Below, piece after piece: positions 24,645 through 39,600 of a stretch of DNA of 57,162 bases; position 1 is the first letter of the stretch, and each line of letters opens with the position of its first letter. This DNA is from Nocardia carnea (lineage in GTDB: Bacteria > Actinomycetota > Actinomycetes > Mycobacteriales > Mycobacteriaceae). Position numbers and translations under genes: made by a program. The stretch covers positions 1 to 57,162 of the forward strand of contig NZ_JARWPM010000287.1 in the NCBI RefSeq assembly GCF_029869215.1, read 5' to 3'. The notes under the pieces were generated by a model. It was not told where the DNA came from, did no database searches, and was given only the letters and a program-made list of their open reading frames with translations.

Positions 24645-27600
24645 GACGACGACAACACCGAGTTCCTGGACAGTTCGGAACCGGTGCCCGGCGACGACGC
24701 TTACCGGGCAGACCCCACCGACGCCGAGTGGCTCGCCGCTCCCACCGATGAGTGGTCCGATCTCGCCCCGGCGGAAGTGGGCCGGCGATTGCGCGACGAG
24801 ATGCGCGAGCTCACCGGCAATCCGGATTTCGAGGTGTTCGGTTTCGATCTGCCCGACCTGAATCCCGCTGTGGTGCAGGAATTCGCCCGGTCGATCATCG
24901 AGATGCAGCGGCGATACCCCCAGGTCGATCTGCGCAGTGCCGGTATCGGCGAAATCGGTACCGCGATCGCGTCGGCCAGGCCCGTCAGCGACGAGGTGAC
25001 CGGAGCCGTACGGGCCGAGTCGATCACCTTGAACCTCCCGTTCGCACGCAGCGCGGACCGTCTGCTGGAGGTGGTGCATATATGCGCCGAAATCGGCAGA
25101 TACAACCCGAGCGTGCTCATCCGGCCGGTTTTCGCCATGGTCGCGCACGAGTTCGGTCATGCGGTCGATTACGCGGGTGGCCGCGACGCCCGGTGGGCCG
25201 TGGAATACGCGCTGGTTCGGCACTACGCATCCGAGGTGGGTGGGTCCATCGCGGACCTCCCGCATTGGCTGCGCAGCGAACTGGTCGCGTACAGCTTTCA
25301 CGCGGACGGGACCCTTTTCGAGGGCGAGGCGATTGCCGAGGTCTTCGCCGAGGCCGAGCTGGCCCGGCTGCTACCGGAAGCGGAGCGACCGGCGCTCTCT
25401 CCGGTGCGGCAGTTGATCTACGACCTGTTGCTCTCGTATCTTCCCGAAACACCGACTGCGGCAACAGCGGCCGATCCGGAACCGCGGCCCGGCCGCGACT
25501 CGGATCGTGCGTCCGGTACTCCCACCGTGGCCGGCCGTGACGCTCCGGCGGAAGGGCATGAGCCTCGCGATCCGGATACCCCGGACCGTATCGAGGGCGG
25601 GGATACCGATCCGCCGGCCCGTGATAACGATCCGGTTCCGGACGGACCGGTCGATTCGGTTCGTGTCCCGGTCGCCGACGAATGGTCGGAGCTGTCTCTC
25701 GCCGAAATCGGCGACAAACTCCGCGACCATGTGCGGTCGGTGACCGGCAACGCCGAGTTCGAGGTGCACGGTTTCGATTGGGCTCCACCCGCCGATGCCG
25801 CGCCCCGCCGGCCGATGGAGGGCTATCCGTCCCACTCGGCGGACGCGGTGGATTTGCCGCAAGTACGCGAATTCGCCCGGTCGGTAGCCGATTTGGCTTC
25901 CCGGAACCCGCTGGTGCAGTTGCGCGGTGTGGAGATCGCCCCGGGATACCGGCACGACCGCGCCACGGTCCGAGTGGTGGATGGGGTGCTCCGGATGGAC
26001 TCGGGCCGCGGGCCCGAGGACCGGACAGACCTGAACGCCACCTATCGGCAGACCGCGCGGGCATTCGGCGCGCTGCTCAATCGCACGACCGGGGGACTGG
26101 CCGAAGGCTTGATCGGGGAGGCGCTCGCCCAGCACTATTCGTACAACCGGCTGGGCGATCAGCACCGGCTCGCGTTCCTCGATTGGCTGGCCGATACGTT
26201 CGATATCTTCCGGACGGACAGCGTCGGGAGCTACCGGGCGGGCTGGAAGCCGGAAACACTACTGGTCGATGCCTTCGCCGAGGTGACGGTGCGCGGCCGG
26301 GAGCAGGCCGGGGCACATTTCGTCCTGCTGCACGATCTGCTGCTCGCCCAGGACGGTATCGAGGCGCGTGCCCCGGGCTTCGACCCGGACACCGGATTGC
26401 ACCGGGTGGTCATGGCGGAGCACCCCGAATGGGTGCTGGGCGCCCCGCACAATGACGAGTGGTCTGACCTCACCCCGGTGCAGGTGGGCGAAAAACTGCA
26501 GGCAGAACTGCGCGAACTGGGCAACCCCGAGCTGACGGTTTTCGGCTTCGATAGCGTTGGGCTGCATCCGGTGGTCGTGCGCGAGATCGCGCGCGGCTTG
26601 ACGGATTCGGCCCGGAAGTACCCGATGGCCGACGTCCACAGTGTGGGATTCGGGTTCGGCTACCACCTGGCGCTCACCCTGCCCGAGACCGGAACCGGGG
26701 CACGGCGTCCCGCAACCATCACGTTCGACGCCGACGCGGCGCGGGATATCGGCAAGTACGCCATGCCGCGGATATCCGCCGAGTACTACTACGCCCCGAA
26801 GTCGGGCGCGCACACCCGGCCGGCGTATACGAACGCTGTCCAGCAGTGGGCGCGGGCCCTGGACATCACGGGCCGGGAGTCGGCGCAGAAACTGGTCGAC
26901 AATGCGCTGCGCGTGCACTACTTCGGGCAGAAACTCGGCGACGCGAGCGACGAAGGCTACGTCACCTGGTTGAAGAGCGTGTTCAGCGGGCACGTATTCG
27001 AGACCACGTCCGGCGAAATGGACCGCGGCTGGGCGCTGGAGGAGGCGTTCGACCAGGTTGTGACCCACGGCCGGGACGGCGCGGGCGCCCATATGGTGCG
27101 GCTGCACGACCTGCTGGTCCGGGCCGCGGACCGGAACTCGCCCGGCGCGGTGCTCGGGCGGATGTGGGATCAGATCCGATTTGCCAGGGTCGGGCTGGAA
27201 ACCGCCGCATACGAGGCCATGTGGAGGGTTTTCGACCGCCCCGAACCTGTTGCCCCGCAACTGGAGCAGCGACCGCACGTGGGGCCGCCGCAGGACCCGG
27301 ACTACGGCACCCCGCCGGAAATCACCCCGGTTCCGTCCGGCGACACCGCGCCGCGCGATATCCCCGACTACGGCACGCCGCCGGAGCAGGCGCCGGTTCC
27401 GGGTGATGTGCACGACGATCCCGCCGGCGATCCACAGCGACTCGGCCGTGACGAGGCCGACGCCCACCGGGGCAGCGAGCAACCCGGGCGCGGCGAGGAC
27501 ACCACCGCGCCGAAGGGTCCCCAGCCGCTGCCGGACGGTCCGCCCACCGGGCTGCCACCACGCACGGACACCGACCTCGAGCTCATTCGTGACGGTGCGC

Positions 27601-30600
27601 ACTGGTGGACCACTTCGTCGACGGGGCCGGAGCCTGCCGAGGTCGGCGAACTCATGGCCGGCACCGCCGCGGGCCGGCACGCGCTGACCGTACTCGGCGC
27701 CGCCGCTGCGCCGATCCGGTTCGACCCGGCCCCGGAGGCCGCCGAGCGCGGTGACGTTTTCGACGGCGAAGCCATGGAAATCGTCATCGCGACCGCCGGC
27801 CGCGACCAGATCGGCCAGGCGGCGGCCGTGATCCGCGCGGCGGCGCTGGCCGAGGCGGCGATGAACGGACCGCTCGAAGTACTGCCCGGCCGGATCCGCG
27901 CAATGGATCGCGCGGAATACGTATCGGCGCGGGTGGCGGCCGAAGCCCAAGCCTTTGCCGCGCAGGCGGAATTCCATCGCGAACTGGCGGCGGCCGGTTA
28001 CGACGTCGCCGACCGGCCCGCCGCCGATCCGATCGACAGCCTGCGGCGCCGCGAAACCGAAGAGGCGTACCACCGGGAAGCGGATCGTGCGCGGGCGGCG
28101 GCCGGCGAGGAACCCGGCGCCGAATCGCGTCGCGCGGGTATCCGTGCGCTGCTGAGCAACCCGCTGTTCGACAACCCGGATCGACCGGAACTCGGAATCA
28201 GCGGCCGGCAGGAAGCCGGCGCGGAGTGGGACGCGCTCCAGGAAAAGTCATTGCCCGATGGCCTGCGGGAGTACGTGCCGACGTCACCGGAAGCGGGCCG
28301 GGAGATCGCGCGATCGATCCGGGCGGAAGCGGCGGCGGCCCGTCGCGCGGAACGACTGGCGTCGGAATGGGATGCGATCGCCGGCCGTCTCGAGGCGGCA
28401 CTCGGACCGGTCGGAGACGAGCAGCGCAGCAGCCGTACCGAGTACGCCCGCGAACTCGGTACGCGTGGCCGGACCACCGAGAACCCCGTGGTCGCGCACG
28501 ACCTGCGGGTACTGGGCGACCTGACGGACCGGCTCACCCGCATCGCCGCGCAACGTGCCTGGTTGCGCAACCATCTCCTCGAAATGGCGCAGGACGATAT
28601 CGAGGGTGCGCACGGCGGCGAACCGGGAGTGCGGGTCCAGTGGCATCATTCGGGGACGATGCAGCTGGTCGGCGATACCGCCGCAGCGGCAGCGGCAGCG
28701 GCCGCGGCCACCCGCGAGGTCGGTGCGCGCTACGCGTCGGCCTACGGAACCGGGATCGACCACGGCGTGACGGAAGCCACCGATCAGGCCCGATCCCTGG
28801 CACTGGACTACCTGCGCGAGACCGGGGACCGGATCGGCGTCCGGTCGCTCGGTAGCTGGGCGGAGAATACGCTGCACCGCAGCGGGGTTCGGGTGGAGTT
28901 GAGTGGCGATCCGGCGTTCGCCCGCACCACGCCCGGCGGCGAACCCACCGCCACCGGTGCCGTCGCGGGCTTCGACCCGCTTACCCGGACGGTACGCCTG
29001 TTCGCGGGGGATACGGTCGAGCAGCATGCGCGTGCGCTGATCTTCGCGGCGCGGATGTCCGAGCAGCTGTCCGCGGTGGACCCGGCGTGGGAACGGATGG
29101 CGCTGTCCAGAGACGAATACGCCGATGTGATGCTGGACCGCCTCGCCGACGCGTACGCGCTGTCGCTGCGCGGGCTGGTCGATGCCGATCCGCGCAACGC
29201 CGAACCCGCAGCCGGCGCGGATCCGCTCGCGCGAACCTATGTGGACACCTACGCAGATGCCTACCGGACCGCGGCCGAGGCGTACGGTAACCGCCGGACC
29301 CTCGGCGGTTCCGACGAGCTGCTGCATGCGGCCGCGCACCGTGCCGCCACGCACGCCGTCCGGACCGCTCTGTCCGGGCGAGCGCTGATCGACGGCCGCG
29401 CCCCCGGTGATCATTTCGCCGCCACCTGGGACCGCGCCCACGACGTGCTGGATACCGCCGCGCCCCCGCAGACCCGCGGCCCACTCGCCGATACACCGCG
29501 TGGCCGCGAATTGCTGGCACGCAACCTGGCCGACGAGATCGAGACGTTGCGGTCGGTCCGCGACCTCGGCCGGTTCGTTCCGGCCGGCCCCGTCGAACGC
29601 ACCTATACCGACTCCTATGACAAGGCGCTGGCCAAGGCACAGAAGGCACCCGGAAGCACCGATTCACCCGAGCGGACCGCCTACGAGGCCGGGCGCGCGG
29701 CCCTGCGGCGATTCCTGGATACGACCGGCTCGGCGGACGCCGAAATCATCATGGATGTCGTGCGCGCGGCCATCGCCGATGATCACGCCGCCTGGGGCAG
29801 GCCCACCCGGGAATCGGTGGGTTCGGACAACGACGACATCGCGCGGCCGGACCCCGGCCGGGCGTGGCAGGCGTTCTCCCGGCGCAAGTTCCGTCTGCAG
29901 GCGGAGTACAACTGGCCGGCGCGAGAACTGACCCACAATGTCGCTCGTTTGCTCGGTCCGCGCGGGACGAGGCCCGTCCTGGCGATCGTGGCGGAGGCCG
30001 GAGATCACGTCGCCGCGGTGCGTGAGCTGGGTCTGGTCCATCCGAAATACGCGGACGTGCTGTGGGACGGCTCGCACGATCTCCGCTACTTCCTGGTCGG
30101 ATCGGACGCCGACGGTGCGCCGACCTCGACGGAAATCGACGCCCACACGGCGGAGGGACCGTTCCGGTTACCGAGCAAGGATCAGGCGTTGCAGGTCATG
30201 CTCGCCGAATACCTACGGTTCCGCCGGCAAGGGAGCACCGATCTCGGGTTCGGCGACTGGCTGGAACAGCTCGGTCCGGAGGCGTTCCACAGCAGGCGCG
30301 ATCAACGCAGTTCGCGAGGCGCCGACCGGGCCGGTAGTTTGCGGCCGGACTTCCTGCAGGCCGGTCACCACCGTGCGCTGGCCGAGGGGCTGGGTCACGA
30401 TGCCGCTCATCCGGCCGCTGTGGCGCACCGGTTGCACACCCGGCAGGTTGCGTTGGTCGACGACGGCCGCATGCCCGGTCACTATCAGTCGTACGACATC
30501 ACGGTCGGCGCCGACCGGATCCAGGTGGCGCTGGAGCCCGACGGCGCCGGTAAGTGGCGGGTGCCGGCCGACAGCGTGTACGCCCAGCCGCTCGCGCGGT

Positions 30601-33600
30601 ATTTCGCGGGTATGACCGAGCCGACTCCGGAACGGCTCCTCCGGCGGATCGCCGGGGTCCTGAACGACCCGGCCGCCGAGTTGACCGCACAGGGCAAACC
30701 ACGTGGCCGAATCGCCCAGGCCATGGACCGGCGACCATCCGGAACACGCCGGGAACCGGACGCACCGGAACCCGGTGCGCGCCACCGGGATCCCGTACAG
30801 AGTGCCTCGGGCGACGCGGCGGGCGACCTCGCCGCCGGGCCGGACCACACACCCGATTCGGGCACTGACGATATCGCTCTGCTCGGTGCCCCGGTCCGGG
30901 ACGAATGGTCCGACCTGACACCTGTGCAGGTGGGCGAACGGCTGCGCGACCTGATGCGCGTGGCGACCGATAATCCGGATTTCGACACCTTCGGCTTCGA
31001 CCTGCCCGGCCTGAACCCGGAGGTGGTGCGCGAATACGCCCGCGCCATCACCGATATGCAGCGGCGATTCCCGCAGACCGATATCCGGTCGATCGGGATC
31101 GGCAACATTCGTGAGGGAATCCTCGCCGACGCGGGCCCGGTACTCGACCGTGCGACCGACACGTTCTACACCGGGGACATCACCCTCAACTACCGGCACG
31201 CCACCAGCGCCGAGAACTTCCTGGGCCTGGTCCGCACCGCCGTGGACAACGGACGCTTCTCCCCCACGGCCCTGCGCCGGGCGGTCTATGCCGTCACGGT
31301 GCACGAATACGGTCATGCGCTGGACTACGCCGGCGGCGGCCTCGCGCGAGCGGTGGCCGAAGCCCACCTGCTCGATCGAGCGCTGGCCGATCCGGACGCC
31401 GATTACGGCGAGTGGCTGAAACAGCTGAGCGGGTACAGCCGAACCGACGACGGCGACCTGTGGTCGGCGGAAGCACTGGCCGAAGCCTTCATGGAATACG
31501 TGATGCTGGGTGCGGCGGCACCCAGGCCGGTGCACGAACTGTTCCGCATGCTGATGGGGGTCGCCGAACACGGGCGATCCTGGACCGGCTTCGGCGAGGA
31601 GTTGACCCGCAAGCTGAACCCGGACACCGACGGAGCGGACCCGGGCCGCGACGCGATGGACTCGGGCCGTGAGCCGCCCGGACGCAGTGCGGACGGCTCC
31701 GATCCCCGGCGGCCGGAGACCGAAGGCGCCGGTGGCGGGAAGAAGCCACCCACCGGGCCACCGCATTCGTCCGCGTCGCCGGAAGATCCGGGGGAACAAC
31801 GGGTTCCGGCGGAGGGCGACGACCCCGCCGCGCAGGACGGCCCGATCGACCCCGATGCGATCATCCCCCCGCTGGTGCTCGACCTCGGCGGCGAGCGCAT
31901 CACTTTCGATCTCGTCCCCGACGGTCCGGACAGCTGGCGGCTGGTCCCGCAGGGCGAACTCCCCTCGGCCACACCCGAACGGCTGGCCGCGCTGCGCCGC
32001 GAGATCGAGGCGATCCGGCGGATGTGGCCGATCCGTGAGTCCCAGGTCAAGTACCCGTCCGGCTCCGGATGGGACAGTCGCGGCCAGGCGGCCATCGCGG
32101 ACGGGGTCGCCGGAATTCCGGATGTGGTGAATCCGGCACCGCCGCCCGCACCGCCCACTCCGCCGCCCAACCCGGACCAGCCGGTGATGGGGCCGGCGCC
32201 GGAGAGCGGTCCCCCCGATCCCACCTTGCTGCGGATCGCGCAGCAGACACCTGTGTGGATCCAGAACCGCGAGCACATTCCGCTCTTCGGCCGTTTGTCC
32301 GCGCGGATGCGCGATGCGGCCGGCGAATTCGTGCCGATGTATCCGGGCGACGGCGCGGAATACCAGCCGTGGCTCACCGACGGCACCCTGGACGCGGCGC
32401 GCGATCAGCTACTCGCCGACCTCGATACGCGCCGGATCACCCCCGAGCAGGCGCTGCGCGACCTGCTGACGGTGGCGGGCCGCCCCGACGCCGAACCCGG
32501 CCGGCAGCAACGAATTCTGGACGAGCTGCGCGACCGCGGGCTGATCTCCGACGACGAAGCCGACGCGCTGTCCGATGCGCTGAGCGAGGAACGTGATGCG
32601 CGCGGGTCGGAGCTGCCGGTGGGCCCGCCACCGGAGGGGGAGAGCCTGACCGACGCCGCGCGGCGGCTGCTGGATATCGAATTGCCCGACGAGAGCCCGG
32701 AAACACTGGCGCGGGTCATCGACGAGCAGCAATACCGGGTGGCCCGGGCCACCGGCGCGATCGAGGGACTGGCCGCCGCCGTCCGGCGCTACCTCATCGA
32801 ACAGACCCTGCCCTACAGCATGCAGGACCCTGCCCCGGGTACGGACAGCGAACAGGGCGGGCTGCCGCGTTCGCAACCGCCGGGCGAACTGGACGGGCCG
32901 CCGAGGCGTTCCACCGACGATCCCGACGATTACTACGACGACGATTTCTTCGACGACGAGGAAGAAGGTGCGTCGGCTCCGCACCGGCCGCGGCGCTTCG
33001 CGGCGCCGGATCCGGCGGGTCGCGCGATCCCGTTCCTCGACGCCGTCAGCTTCATCGACCAGAACCCGATGGGCCGGTTCCTCATCGAAATCCTGGCGGC
33101 CTTCGGCCACGAGCCGGGACTGCTCGGCATCATGCCCGTGGAGAACGGTGCCGACGAGCTACCGATGTGGGGTGACGGCTACGAGCTGGGCCGCGATCAG
33201 GGATTGCGCCGGTTCTTCGAGAACGCTCTGCGCCGCGATCAGATTCGCGACGAGCTGGCGAGCTGGGCCGCCATGCGCGACCTCTCCCTCGAAGATCTGC
33301 TCGCCGACCCGCAGGCCGTGGTGGACCGGTTGCGCGCCGAGAATGTGGCCCGCTCGCAACGGGTCGCGGATTTCGTCGACGCGGCACGCCGCACGCTGCC
33401 CGAACCCGATCTCAGCGACCCGGTAGGCGATTTGCTGGGCCGGCAGATCCTGCGTTTCCCCGGCGGAGCGGCACAGCCGGACCGCTTGGTCGTGGTGGAC
33501 GGGCCGCGGGACCGCAACCAGGTACTCGCCGACGCACTCGCCGCCGACCCGAGCCTGCAACGGCAACTCGACAGCGGGGAACTGGTCCTGGACTACCGGA

Positions 33601-36600
33601 CGGCCCGGCGCGATTGGACCGGTGAAACGGTACTCGACCCGGCGCCGATCCCCCAGCTGCGCTACCTGCGGGAAACCATCCTGGGCCGCGAGCTCGAGGT
33701 CCTGCTGGCCCGCGACGACGACGGTACGTGGCGGCAGCTCACCGGTTCCCCGGAGGCATATCGCGCCGCGCTCGGTGATCCGCCGCCGCGCCCGGCCCGG
33801 CAGGTCGCCGCCGATATCGCGCAGGTGTTGCGGGATCTCGGCCTCACCCCGGACGATGTGGATTTCGAGAACCTGCCCGGGACTGCGGCCGATCTGCTGC
33901 TGGACAACGCGGTCCGTGCGGTGCAGTTGGAGGCGCTGGCCGATTTCATCCGGTCCGCCACCGATATCGAACTGTTCAACGAACTCACCGACGCCCGCAG
34001 CCACCTGGCAGAACGCCTCGGACTGAACCTGATTCCGGACCCGGACGCACCGGAGCAAACGCTCACACCGAAGGCAGTGGCCGACCGGTTGAGCGCCGGA
34101 CCGCGCCGGGCACTGCGGCTGCAGCAGTTCGGTGATCTGGCCGACTATGCGAAACGCCTGCGGGAGATCGACGCGGCGGCCGTCGAGGCGGCGCGCGATC
34201 GCCTGGCCGAACGGCTGGTATCCGAGGACCTCGCACGGAAGATGTCCAGTGCGAAGGCCGCCGAGCGGACGGGTGTCGACCGCCGGATCGCCGCCCTGCT
34301 GCCACCCGGGTATGTCGACGGGCCGAACGGCCGGCGGCTGTTCGCCCTGGACACCGGCGGACTCGACGCGCGGAAGCTCTACCAGGTGATCCGCCGCCTG
34401 GAACGCGCCGGGCAGGACGATCTGGTGCGCGAGGCGCTCGGCGAGTACGTGCACGCCCTGTTCGATATCGACCCGTTCACCGACGTTCCCCGTGGTGACC
34501 GTGCCGCCGACCCGCGTATCGCCGACGGGCGCTTCCCGATGCACGACCGCGACGCCATGGGTGGATTGCGCGGGCTCATCGCGGACGCGGTGCGCGCCCT
34601 CGGCGCCGAGGATTTCGCCCGCGCGGTCGCCGACGCCGCCACCCGGCCGGACAGTCACCGGATCCCCGACAACGATCCGGATGAGCGGCCGGCCGCGAAC
34701 CGCGACTGGGCGCGGCTGGTCGGCGTCGACCTGACCGGCGCCGACGACAAAACCTTCGTGAAGATCTACGAGGCCTACCGCGACGGCCGGATCGAGAACC
34801 ACGAGGGGCTCAGCCCGACAGAACTCGCCGCCGAACTCGATCGGTTGCGCCGCGAGGTCCGGGACCGCGCCGATTCGATCAAGGCACTGCTCCGGCTGTT
34901 CGACGAATACGCCCGCAGCACGCGATCCGGCCTCCCCGCCGCCGAGCCGGGGCAACTCGCGGACGAGGCCGGGACACCACCCGGACCCGAAGGCCCGCCG
35001 CCGGTCGATCCCGGCGGCCCGCCGCCCGGCCGGACGAGCAACGAGGCTCCCCGGCCGGGCCCCGGCGAGCCCCCGCGTCCGCCGGACCCGGAATCGCGGG
35101 AGACGCCACCCGGCCCCGAATCGCGTGAGACCCCGCTCCCGCCCGAGGGCGAACGTGATGAGGTGCCGCCGCAGCCCGGTGCGGAGAACAGTGTGCCGCC
35201 CGGGTCCGCGGGCGGTGGCGGCAACGGCCGGCCACCGGCGGCTCCGCCTGCCGCGGGCGACCCGGACGACGAGGCCGGTCCCGAGCGCGGTGCGCGGTCC
35301 GAGCAGGAGTCGCTGCCCGAAACGCATGCGGAACTGATGGACTGGGTCGAACTGCGCCGTGCGGAAATCGCCGTCGACGCGGCCGCCGACGAAGCCGCCT
35401 GGCTCCGGCGGGAGGCAGCCCGATACCCGGACGACCACCTGCTGCAGTTCCGTGCCGAACAGGCGGAACGGCAGCTCGGCTACGCCCGGGAGCGACTCGA
35501 CCGGATCCGCCTCGACCAGGTGGACCGCGCGGCTTGGCGCGCTCGGATGGAGGCCGGCAGCGCACGTTTCCTGGCCGATGTCGACCCCGGGAACTGGCTG
35601 GCCGAACAGCGCGCCGTCCTCGCCGACTGGGTCGCGCGGATGGCCGAGGACCGCGCTGACTGGTGGCACCGGATGCTGGACGGGCCGGACGACACTCCGC
35701 CGGGCCCCGGCGACAGCGGCCCGGACGCCGACTCCGGACCGCAGCCGTCCGGGTCGAAACCGGACGCCGGAACCGACCCCGAAGCGCAGCCGCTGCCGCA
35801 GCCGGAAGGTGGAAAACCCGAAACCTCCTACGGGGAGCACAAGCCCGGCGGCAGCAAACCGGAAGTCGATCGTGGAGAGCCCCGGCCCGAGGGTGACAAC
35901 CCGGAGGTGGAGGGGGAGAGGCCGGAGTCCGAGGGCGCCCGGCCGGAAGCCGATGGCGAGGAGCCGAAGTCCGAGAGCGGCAAGCCGGACGTTGATGGCG
36001 CGGAGCCGGAGTCCGCGGGCGCCGAGCGGGAGGTCGAGGGCGAGGGGCCGAAGCCCGAGGGTGACAACCCGGAGGTCGAGGGGGCGACGCCGACGACCGG
36101 CGGCGACAGGCCGGAGGCCGGCGGGGACGAATCCCGTGGCCCGGAATCCGGTCGGGAAGGCCGGCGGGCCGGTAATCAGGACCCGGCCGAACTGCTCGGT
36201 GACGCATTGGTCGACGCGATCCTGCGGCGTGACGCGCTGGCGGCCCGGATCGGGGACCTCGCGTCGGCACTGCACACCACGGTGGACCCGGGCGCCTTCG
36301 AACCGGACCGGATCGAAACCACCGTGCGCGATCTGCGCGGCCGGGATCTCGATGCCGAGGATGCGCGCGCGGTCGACGAGATCACCGAACTCATGCCTCG
36401 GCTCATCCGCGCCCACGAGGAAGTGCGCAGGCTGTCCAGCCGGATCGAGTACGACCGGCTGCTGCGGGAGCGGCAGGGTGTCACCCGGGAGCGGGAGTTC
36501 CTGCGCGCCAAGATCACCGACCGCGCCCGTAATGTCGGCTTGGAAAACCCGGAGGCCTGGGCGAATCTCGGAGCGGACGGTCGTGAGCGGGTCATTCTGC

Positions 36601-39600
36601 GTCTCGACGAGGAGTCCCGGTACGACACGGTGGATATCACCGGCGGTATCGAGGAGAGCCCGCGGCGCGACCGTTCCCCGGTCAGCGAACGGGAACGCCA
36701 GGAACGCCGGGACAAGATCCGCAAACTGATCACCCAGACCGCCGAATTCGACCGGCTCGGCGAGCGACTACGGGAACTGGACGGCCGGATCGGCCGGATG
36801 GAGCGAGAACAGGACCACCTGGATCGCCCCCATCCCGAAGACGTCGCGGCCGAACTGGAGCGGCTGGCCCGTGAGCGCGCCGCCGAATTGCAGCGGATCA
36901 AACCGCGCCGCGTGATGCGCGACGATCTGGCGCGGCGCCTCGGTCTGGTGGACGAAAACGGCGACCTGGTAGCGGATTTCCTCGCACCTGACGAACTGGA
37001 TTCCGCGCTGCGGGCGTTGCGCGACGGTGCGTACCGGGAGTTCCAGGACGGCCGGCTGCGGCCCTCGCAGTATCAGGAGCGGCTGCTGCGGATCGACGCG
37101 CTGGCGGAGTCGGCCGCCGATGTGAACGCCGCGCACCACCGGATCGGCCGGTTGCAGGACGATATGGCCCGGGTGGCCGGTGTCTGGCGCGGACTGGTGG
37201 AGGCCGAGGGCGGCCGGATGGTCACCGACCGGGTCGGCATCGTGGACGGCGACGAACCGCGGATCATCGTATTCGGCCCGCGTCCCGATCCGGCGAACCC
37301 GCGTGCCGATCACGATGCCGCACTCGACGACGCGGTGCGCAACAACTCCGCTGTCGCGCAGGCGATCGTGCGCCCGGAGACCACGGTGCAGTACCGGCGG
37401 GTGCTGGTCGACCGGGAGGACAACTGGCGGGTCGACGACACCATGGACCCACCGGAAGTCGAGCGGATCAGCACCGGCTGGGTCGGCGGGAACCGCCTGG
37501 ATATGACCAGGTGGCGCGATAGCGAGGGCACCTGGCATCCGGTCGACCCGACGCGACCGGACTGGGTGACCAACCGCGACGATTCCGAACTGCCGAAGAA
37601 GTACAGCCAGAAGGATCTTCCCGACGGCGTCAGCGGCTGGGCCAGCGAGGATGTCATCAACGACATCACGCTGCCCACCGACGATGTGCCCGCGGGCAAG
37701 ATCCCGGAGAGTACGCTGCCGGTGAACGCACCGATGGCGCCGAAACAGTACGACACCTCCGGTGTCGATCCCAAGGACGTCTTCGGTCAGCATTGGGGCG
37801 CCGACGCCTACAACGTCATGCGTCTGCTGTTGATGGCCGCGCTGGTGCCGAAACACCCGGCGGTCAAGGCGTGGATCCAGCGCCACCCGGAAATCGGCCG
37901 GTGGGTGCAGGCCCGGCCGTGGTTGCAGAAGCTGCCGCCGTTCGGCACGGTGTTCCGCGGTTACGAATGGTTCGCGCCGCCGGAAACCAATGTGCAGCCC
38001 ATGCACCGCCGGTGGGACCGGGGCGAGCATCTGCCCCCGGCCGCCCTGGGTGATATCCCCGAAGGACTGCGCCGCGAATGGGAGCGCGAGGCCGCACTGT
38101 GGAGCGAAGTCCAGCAGTGGGCCGACGAACAGTACGAGCTCTTCCTGAACGACGACGCCGATCTCGACCGTGTCGCCGCCGGTATCGACGAGTACCGGAA
38201 GAACCAACAGCGGGAAGCGGCCCGCGAATTCGTCGATCTGGTCCGCCGGCGGCTGGTCGAGGAACTGGGCGGTATCGATCCGCTGGGTGATGTACCGGCC
38301 CAGCTCGCCCGGATCGAGGCCGCGATCGACCGGGTGGCCGAGGAGGCCGGGGACCGGTTCGTCGCCGACGATCCGGAGCGGGTCCGCAATACGGTCGAAC
38401 AGGTGCGGGAACTGCTGCTCGGTGTGGTGGATCCGGCCGATATCGTGCCCGGCGCCGACCCTGACGAGATCGTGCGCGCCACCGATCCCGACGAGATCGC
38501 CCAACAGCTCGTCGGCCGGATGCGTGACGACGTACCGCGTTTCACTCCTGAGGAACTCGAGCAGATCAGAAACCACCTGATGGGCGACGAACATTGGGTG
38601 CGCGACGCGGACGATCCCGAAGGCCAGCTGACGAAGCGGCCCATGGACCGCCTGGCCGATATCGCCGAAGCCTGGCACCGGCTACGCGACGGCAATCCGC
38701 TACCCGCGGATTTCGTGTTGCTGCAGGACGCCTTGGCGGAGGCGCAGTATCTGGCCGACCACCCCGGCGCCACCTGGCAGGCGGCCAACACCTACGCCAT
38801 CGGCCAAGGTCACCACTGGGACGCGCAGCGCCCACCGCTCACCGATTGGCGCGCCGGTCGGCACTACGCCCTCCCTCCGGTCCAGCCGAACCCCGCCTAC
38901 CAGCCCCCCGCCGCCCGTGCCGGCGACGCCCCGCCAACCCCGGAACAGCCGGCCCTCGCCGCCCGCGACGGTGACACGCTGGAATTGCCGGTTGAGGATG
39001 TGGCGGCCCGCGACGGTGACACGCTGGAATTGCCGGGTGAGGATGTGGCGGCCCGCGACGGTGACGCGCACGAGCCGACTCCCGAGCAGCGCAACGCGGA
39101 TCCCGATGATCCGGACAACCCCGAGGATCCCGACGGCCCCGATCCGAGCGACCCGGGCACGTCACCTACCGGCGGACCGGGCAGCACGCCACCGTCCCGG
39201 CCGCCGCTGCCGGCCCGCGGCAGTGACGACCCGGCCCACAACAACGGTGCGCAATCACCGGTGCGTTCCGGTAGCCCCGATAGCCCGGCCCGCCCGAGCG
39301 GGCCGAGCGACCCCGGCACACCGAACGAGCGTGCAGGGACCAACGATCTGGGCGGCACTGCCGGACCGCCTCTCGGTGGTCCGAGTGATCCGGGTGGGCC
39401 GAATGATCCCGGCGGCCCGAATGGTCCGGGCGGCCCGAATGATCCCGGCGACCCGAATGATCCGGGCGGCCCCGGCGGCCCGTCGCCCGGCGGTCCGGGC
39501 ACTCCGGCGATCCGCACCGGCGACCCGATGCGTGACCTTCTCGCCTTCCTGCGCGATCAGGCGGACTGGCCCGCCCAACGGGATACACAACCGCTGACCG

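Noticed and set aside
33159..38678. Very long reverse-strand open frames opposite the giant gene
   Set aside because: They mirror the codon pattern of the forward gene and lack any family features.
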